Below are positions 57,300 through 64,000 of a stretch of DNA of 64,000 bases, in pieces. Every line of letters starts with the position of its first letter. Position 1 is the stretch's first letter. The stretch is taken from NCBI RefSeq assembly GCF_031143425.1, contig NC_090446.1, forward strand, positions 1,020,167,066 to 1,020,231,065, in the 5' to 3' direction. A program made the translations under genes and the position numbers. The notes below the pieces were generated by a model. The model was not told the origin of the DNA. It was given only the letters and a program-made list of their open reading frames with translations, and did not search any database. The DNA comes from Pleurodeles waltl. Its lineage: Eukaryota > Chordata > Amphibia > Caudata > Salamandridae.

Positions 57300-57560
57300 G
57301 GGATTGAGTTACTGATTTTGAATGTTGTTTACCTTTACGTGTGTAGAATTGGAATTAAAACACTTTTTTAATATGAAAACTTCTATTTGGCTGGACTTTG
57401 ATTTTTTTGTTTGTGCTGCTTGCACATTGAGTTGTCATGTTCACTGATGTGTCTGTGCTTCCCCCCCGAGGGAGCCTTGTTGGCTCGTCCGACGCTACCT
57501 AACAGAGTCAGGTGCAGAAGGAGTGCTTGGCTCTGGTGAGTAGGATACATAGCAGGGTAG
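57300..57560 (+). other. Possible LTR/leader fragment
   Basis: A poly(A)-like AATTAAAACA, then TGGACTTTGATTTTTTTG, a C-run and GAGGGAGCCTTGTTGGCTCG with a donor-like CTGGTGAGTAG. The order resembles the R-U5/leader of a retroelement, but there is no paired LTR. Low support. Confidence 0.25.
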
Positions 57561-60500
57561 GCCTCAGGACACCAGGAGTAAAAGGCCTCAGCCACCAAGG
57601 TTGGGCCCAGTAACTCAAGCTTGCCCTGTTGCCTCCTAAATGGGTTCTGACAATAAGCTAAGCTAAAAGTGCATGCAGGGCAGGGGTCATTAGGTGAGCT
57701 AGACATGATAAAAATACTCAGATTTGAATAGACTGGCTAATCATACAAGCATGTGTCATATTGCTATCCAGCTTTACAGTGTGAAAGAGTAGGTTTAGAA
57801 TTGAGGGAAGTGGAAATCATCTCAAAATCTATCACTAGTGGAGAATCCTCATTATTGAAAGAATGCTACATATTCAAGATTTTATCCTTGAAATAAGTAG
57901 AGATATATTATTATAATTCAATTTGAGGTAGAGAAGGGGAGGAGGGATGGTGCAGGCAGGACACGAGATATCACCAGTTGGTATCCATCATTCAGAATGT
58001 TAACTGTGGAAGGTGTTGTTTGTAACGAAGGGTCTATGCAGCATATAGCGGCATGGCCCTAATTGTTGAAAATTTGTAATTGACATGTCAAAACACTAAT
58101 ACCTAATCAGGGGGACATACCACAGATGATGACACTTTTCCAATAAGTTTAGAATAAAGTTTTCTGCAATATAGTATTTTACAGTACTCTGGGGGATCCG
58201 CATTCTCTATCAAATAAAAAAATGGGTCTGTCTGGTGTGAGTTGTGTATAGTGATTAGCTACTCAGACACACAAGGTGATAAAAATGCACTCCTGAGATA
58301 CATTTTATGAAATGGACGTAAAGCACGGGGATCCACCTCTAGGTGAAGTGTTTGAATATTCCCCCCTACTTCATCAAGAATAGATGCCTTTCTTTTTGCA
58401 AGGTGCCCAATTGCCCATTGACATTCTTTCCTAAGAATAGGACATTCACTCAGGTGTCCATTGATTGGTGTTTTTACTGTTCACTCACTTTGCCACTTTT
58501 ATTTGGGCGCTTTGCTGTCCAAGACAAATACCTCAGGACTGACAATGCACTTGTTGTTCAACAACTGCTTTTCTATTATTTTGCCTCTAGAGTAATGCTG
58601 TGTAAGCTAAGACTTTTGAACATGTAACTGCACCCCTTAATTTAGTTTTTATCCAGTAGAGTCACTCATGGTCTTCCCATCTTGCATGCAATTTAGCTAC
58701 TTCTTATCAATTTGTATGTTCCCACTTCATTCTCATTTCAGGCATTTTTCTCCAGATTTTAATGCCTTCCCATTTACATACTTCTTATAAGCATACTTTG
58801 TCAACACACCAGCATCTGTGGAATGCTGCTGAGAATAACATTTTTAGATCTTAGCTCTAGACGGCGCGCATGTGCTGTCTCAAATTGAAACATGCTGTAT
58901 CTACTCTATTGGCTTCATCCCGCTCATCGGCTTCCAATTTGCTGGCTTCATCATAGCTCTGCTATTCTCTCTCCCCATTTGCCCAGGGCATGCATTTGTT
59001 CATGCCTTTTCCTATGGTTACCACTCCTCAACAGCAAGAAATAAATATACTATCCCTCCACTGCTATCATTTTATCACCATTTTAGGGGCTTCTTGTTTC
59101 TTGGCTTATGGGCCTTCCTCAGGAGTGATGTATTTTCACTTGTTCCAGAGCTGTTGTTAAGACTGCTCACGTTTTCACTAGCTCTTTAACCAACGGGAGT
59201 GGGAAAATGGAGGCGTTCGCATGCTGCAGCTACTACAGAGGTCACACAAAAACCTGTTTGATTTCGGTGTGCTCTTCCTTGCTCCGAGTGCCCTAAACAG
59301 CGCTCAGGTTTTCACTTGCTCTTTAATCAATTGGAGTGGAAGAATGGAGGCTTTTGCACTGCAGCTATTATTCCTCTTTTAGTGAAAAGTGCCACTTGCA
59401 GAACTCCTCTCCCTCCTTTGGTAAATATATTTGTCCTGCATATGCATACGCCCCATGGGCGTCATGTTGTGCCCCGCTCTTGTACTTCAGAGTAAAAGGC
59501 CAGGCATAACCTAAGGAATTTGAAATGCAAACAGCAGCCCGTAGTAGCTGAGGCAGAAAAAAATCAGCTTTTTATCGAATGCAGACAAAATGATTAATCT
59601 TCTAATCACTTTTCATGTAAGTGCCTGCCCGTTTTCGGGTTGGTTCAAGTCGGGTGATTCAGAACTCATGATGTAAGCATGAATTTTAGGTGTATATGTG
59701 GATGATGGTGTTGGAAGTACTGACATGAAAAGTGAAAGAAGATTAACATCTGTCGACAGGACCATTTTGCCTTGAGCCAGATGTAGGTCAGTGCTTATTT
59801 CAGGATCTCGGCTGCTGTGTGTATCCCAAACATCAAGCTTGTACTGCAATGAGTATATGTTTAGATTGGCATATATATGTTTAAAGAAATATGTTTTGCT
59901 CACCAAAATTGCTTTACCTTTGGAGGGGGTGCTTTGCTTTGGGCAAAACAGGAGCCACCGCTCTTCACAAAGGAGTAACAGCGCATCAGCTGCAGGTGCA
60001 TGTTTACATAAGCTACCGAGCCACAGACTGTAGCTTGTGCAGAGGAGACAGATAGCCCAAGGGCGTCTGAAGAGTTTTCGTTTTATAACTATACCGACAC
60101 AGTAAGTGAGGCATGCAGCATGTCAATCATGCAGTAAGCCCCTGCCAGCATGAGGATTCTGGTTGAATTTGACAAAGAGCACAGTCTGTAAATCACACCC
60201 ACTTCCCTCATTAGAGGCAAAGCTCTGCGCACACCAATTCAAGAAAATAACTGTAGCAACGTACTGTAGGGACAGCCAAATTACTTTGCATATGTGGTTT
60301 GCATTTTAATTCTGAAAACAGTGATGGGATTTCCAAGTTACTGTAACGAAAGGTCACATTGGTGAAGCTGAGAGTCCCCAACTGCGGAGGCATGCAGTGG
60401 TGAGCATAAACTGCCAACAAGTATCGGCGGGAAAAAGGTTTTAAGAAGCCATAATCGTTTTTATGTGGATTTTGCCAGGAATGGAAGGAAGCAACTGCTG

Positions 60501-60955
60501 TGTGGCCCGTACACAGACAGGCCTGTGGGCCTTGCCAGACCATCAGTGCCCTGGCCATGGGCCATGCTCGCCCAAGTTAAAGGTTGGCACTGTTTGGAAG
60601 CAAATATTTTCTCTTTTTCTGCATTGTATAGAAGTCTATCTTATATTGTGTGTAATGCAAGTTTAAAATGTTAACATATATGTTAAAACTTCAAAGTGGA
60701 CATAAATCCAACTGCCTGAATGTGGAGTTATCTCAAGTCTCAAACACTTTTGCAGAGGATGCAGAAACAGCTGCTGGAGGCCATTCACACTGTTTTAGAC
60801 ACTTTCGGGGGGAGGGTAGTGAAAGGACATAAAAGAGAAACAACATTGTTTCACCACCCATGTAGGCTGCTGCCTCAGCACTGTGCAGATGGACAACAAG
60901 CATTTAACTCCACATAATTTAACACAATGGTACACAATTCCACACCACACAATTC
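57561..60955. other. Unassigned DNA
   Basis: No gene, RNA or transposon core recognised. Two diverged copies of TTTTCACT-GCTCTTTAA-CAA-GGGAGTGG-A-AATGGAGGC occur at 59,170 and 59,312, an old local duplication of roughly 140 bp. Confidence 0.5.
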
Positions 60956-61778
60956 AGCACTGTAGGAGACTGGAATGGCTTATAGTGGGTACCTTGTGGT
61001 ACTTACACCTTGTGACAGGTCCAGTTATCCCTTATTAGTAGATGAGAGGTGTTCTAGCAGCTTAGGCTGATAGAGGTACCTATAGCAGATCAGCTTAGGC
61101 TGAACTAGGAGACATGCAAAGCTCCTACTATACCACTTATAACACTTAGCACTATATCATAAGAACAAACAGTACTCAGAGTTACTAAAAATAAAGGTAC
61201 TTTATTTTAGTGACAATATGCCAAAAGTATCTCAGAGGATATACTCCCTTAGGAGGTAAGTAAAATACACAAAATATACACACAGACCAAAATCAGGTAA
61301 GTAAACAGTTAGAAAAGTAGTGCAAATACTGTAGAACACAATAGTATGCAATAGGAGACAATAGGCCTAGGGGTAACACAAACCATATACTCCAAAAGTG
61401 GAATGCAGATCCCAGGCCTAGTGTAGTGTGTAGAGGGTCGCTGGGAGTGTAAGAAAACACTAAGGGTGTCCAAGATACCCCAACCCAAGACCCTGAAAAG
61501 TAGGAGTAAAGTTACCATCATACCCCAGAAAGACAGTAAAGTCGAGATAGGAGATTCTGCAAAGACATCAACTGACTGCAAAGCACTGAAGACGGATTCC
61601 TGGACCTGAGGACCTGCAAAGGAAGGGGACCAAGTCCAAGAGTCACGCAAGTTTCCAAGGGGGGCAGGAGCCCACTAAACCCTGGATGAAGGTGCAAAAG
61701 GGATGCCCCTGGGTGGAAGAAGCCAAAGATTCTGCAACAACGGAAGGTGCCAGGAACTTCTCCTTTGGTCAGAAGATG

Positions 61779-62474
61779 ATTACCCACAAGAGGCACTCGT
61801 TACAATAACACAATTTAACAATATCCAAGTTAATGTTAATTGAATCTGAATCTATCATCCTGGTTATGCGATAATATAAAGAACCTCCACAGGATGATAG
61901 ATTCAGATTCAATTAACAGGAATTTATACAATTGCAGCCCTCACAAAGTCATTGGGAAATTCCCGGACGAAACACATGTTGGCTGTAAGGTTGGATGTGA
62001 GGTTCGAATCCGCGTTGATGACACAATGACATGATATACATGGAGAACATTATTGAACATCGACTGAACAAATTTGGACTTTGATTTTTGGTCAAGTAAT
62101 AAGATCGGAGCAACACACATGACAATCTTCTTTAATCTTCATTGAATTGGACTTGGATATTGATATTTAATTACAGGATATTGAAATGTGCATTGAAGTT
62201 CATATTATTTTTTTCAGAAATACATGGAATATTGTTTTGTATGTAGAATACTGACTCTATAGTACTTTTTTTCAAATATTGTTAAATTGTGTTATTGTAA
62301 CGAGTGCCTCTTGTGGTTAATGGTTCATAGTGGTGCTTTTAGCACACAGTCAGGGCTCAGGGGTGGGGTCCTTCAAAGGTGCACCGTCAGAGGATTTTAT
62401 CTTCATTTGATATTCACCTCATTGCCCAGAGCGCCAAGTCTCTCCCATTAGAGTACACCCGCACAAAGTTAGAG
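61779..62474. mobile_element. Foldback insertion with 15-bp target duplication, Penelope-like candidate
   Basis: It is flanked by identical TTTGGTCAGAAGATG (61,764-61,778; 62,475-62,489). Inside, perfect 41-nt inverted repeats (61,784-61,824 and 62,276-62,316) enclose a second perfect 29-nt inverted repeat (61,834-61,862 and 61,890-61,918, 27-nt loop). Between them lies CTCACAAAGTC...GACGAAAC (61,940-61,973), a decayed match to a hammerhead ribozyme core (CTGATGA, stem II, GAAAC). Penelope-like elements are known for variable, sometimes long duplications, inverted terminal pieces and hammerhead motifs in their pseudo-LTRs. No coding part is present, so this would be a pLTR-only fragment. Confidence 0.55.
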
Positions 62475-63896
62475 TTTGGTCAGAAGATGTCCCACAGCGT
62501 GCTGGAGGATGCAGAGTTGTTTCCACGCAGAAAGACCGCAAACAAGCCTTGCTAGCTGCAAGAGTTGTGGTAGAAGGTTTTGGGTGCTGCCAGGGCCCAG
62601 GAAGGACCAGGAGGTCGCCCCTTGGCGGAGGAGACAGAGGGGGTGCTCAGCAACACAGAGAGCCCATGCAGAAGCAGTCAGCGCCTGCAGAAGCACCTGA
62701 ACAGGCATTCAGAAGATCTGAGCATGGCAGTCGTCTCAGCACAACAAAAGGGAGTCCCACAAAGTCAGAGTCCAACTCAGCGAGTTGGGCAATGCAGGAC
62801 GGAGTGCTGGGGACCTGGGCTAGGCTGTGCACAAAGGAAGTCTTCCAAAAGTGCACAGAAGCCCTAGCAGCTGCAGTTCATGCAGTACACAGGATTACTG
62901 TCTGGCGTGGGGAGGCAAGGACTTACCTCCACCAAATTTGGACAGAAGGGCCACTGGACTGTTGGGGACACTTGGATACAACTCCTGTGTTCCAAGGACC
63001 ACGCTCGTCAAGATGAGAGGGGACCCAGAAGACCAGTGATGCAGAAGTTTGGTGCCTGTGTTGACAGGGGGAAGATTCAGTCGACCCACAGGAGATTTCT
63101 TCTTGGCTTCCAGTGCAGGGTGAAGGCAGACAACCATCAGAGCATGCACCACCATGAAACAGTCGAGAAAGCCGGCAGGATGAGGTGCTACAATGTTGCT
63201 GGTAGTCTTCTTGCTACTTTGTTGTGGTTTTGCAGGCATCCTGGAGCAGTCAGCGGTCGATCCTTGGCAAAAGTCAAAGAGAGAAGAGCAGAGGTACTCC
63301 GGTGAGCTCTTGCATTCATTATCTTGTGAGATACCCACAGGAGAGACCCTAAATAGCCCTCAGAGGAGGATTGGCTACAGAGAAAGGTAAGCACCTATCA
63401 GGAGGGGTCTCTGACGTCACCTGCTGGCACTGGCCACACAGAGATGTCCATTGTGCCCTCACACCTCTGCATCCAAGATGGCAGAGGTCTGGGACACACT
63501 GGAGGAGCTCTGGGCACCTCCCCTTGGGAGGTGCTGGTCAGGGGAGTTGTCACTCCCCTTTCCTTTGTCCAGTTTCGCACCAGAGCAGGGCTGGGGGGAT
63601 CCTTGAACCGGTGTAGACTGGCTTATGCAAGGAGGGCACCATCTGTGCCCTTCAAAGCATTTCCAGAGGCCAGGAGAGGCTACTCCTCTCAGGCCCTTCA
63701 CACCTATTTACAAAGGGGGAGGGTGTAACACCCTCTCTCAGAGAAAATCCTTTGTTCTGCCTTCCTGGGACTGGGCTGCCCAGGCCCCAGGGGGGCAGAA
63801 ACCTGTCTGAGGGTTGGCAGCAGCGGTAGCTTCAGAGAAAACCCTGAGGGAGTTAGTTTGGCAGTACCCGGGCTCTATACTGGAGCCCCGGGGATG

Positions 63897-63947
63897 CATG
63901 GAATTGTCCCCCCAATACCAGAATGGTATTGGGGGGACAATTCCATG
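63897..63947. repeat. Perfect 24-nt hairpin
   Basis: CATGGAATTGTCCCCCCAAT plus ACCA, a GAA loop, then the exact complement. It is perfect over 24 pairs. Confidence 0.95.
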
Positions 63948-64000
63948 ATCCTAGACATGTTACATGGCCATGTTCAGCGTTACCATTGTGACACTACATA

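Larger units (their letters stand above)
60960..64000. repeat. Long unclassified dispersed repeat, interrupted
   Basis: The stretch has a uniform, GC-richer, stop-rich composition with many CAGAAG/GAAGAC/CTGCAAAG phrases. It is continuous across a later insertion: TTTGGTCAGAAGATG flanks that insertion on both sides. The style resembles long untranslated parts of a retroelement, but no RT, protease or LTR pair is visible. It runs off the window. A perfect hairpin lies at 63,897-63,947. Confidence 0.4.

Noticed and set aside
62549..63338. Overlapping frames of 140-155 codons on both strands
   Set aside because: They lie in a GC-richer unclassified repeat with few stops. Neither strand shows domains, and they shadow each other.

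Overview
The window looks like gene-poor, transposon-packed nuclear DNA from a very large vertebrate genome. The best guess is a salamander, probably a newt. This rests on dense, nested Jockey-superfamily LINEs (CR1/L2/Rex1-like), PIF/Harbinger-type elements with termini reading CCTCATTATGA, a class-I-like endogenous retrovirus (ERV), foldback elements and AT-rich unique DNA. The species call is from pattern memory, not from a search. I see no convincing host protein-coding gene, rRNA or functional tRNA.

Layout. 1.83-4.94 kb: decayed minus-strand LINE (A). 4.94-5.97 kb: nonautonomous Harbinger-like element with a duplicated left end. 6.08-7.64 kb: two direct copies of an unnamed dispersed repeat. 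7.85-13.2 kb: minus-strand LINE C, split by an LTR-like insertion (about 10.2-11.6 kb) and by a 180-bp hairpin MITE. 13.2-16.1 kb: a GT-rich element and unassigned DNA. 16.1-16.7 kb: second nonautonomous Harbinger-like element, whose right edge received the ERV.

16,701-37,016 is one ERV. It has TG...CA LTRs, matching 4-bp target duplications (GGAC), an initiator-tRNA-Met-like primer site, and decayed gag, pro-pol (ending inside RNase H) and env. A LINE shard and a Harbinger transposon (about 25.0-32.37 kb) sit inside pol, and integrase is missing. A separate 1.1-kb solo LTR sits inside the 3' LTR. The Harbinger is the most interesting unit: a DDE nuclease gene lies between two different Myb/SANT-like genes, both on the opposite strand and both with readable GT-AG introns.

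37-64 kb: a 0.9-kb TIR element (38.1-39.0 kb), minus-strand LINE B with tandem repeats at its 5' end (40.9-45.5 kb), a tRNA-derived SINE remnant (49.1 kb), a plus-strand LINE 3' end (50.5 kb), a TATA promoter followed by a 91-bp tandem repeat (51.0-51.9 kb), minus-strand LINE D (52.7-54.0 kb) and a long unclassified repeat (about 60.96-64 kb). That last repeat is interrupted by a 696-bp insertion with nested inverted repeats, a 15-bp target duplication and a decayed hammerhead-like core, suggesting a Penelope-like origin.

All coding units carry stops, frameshifts or lost catalytic residues, so the window reads as a record of nested insertions. Relative order: nonautonomous Harbinger, then ERV, then solo LTR and Harbinger inside the ERV.
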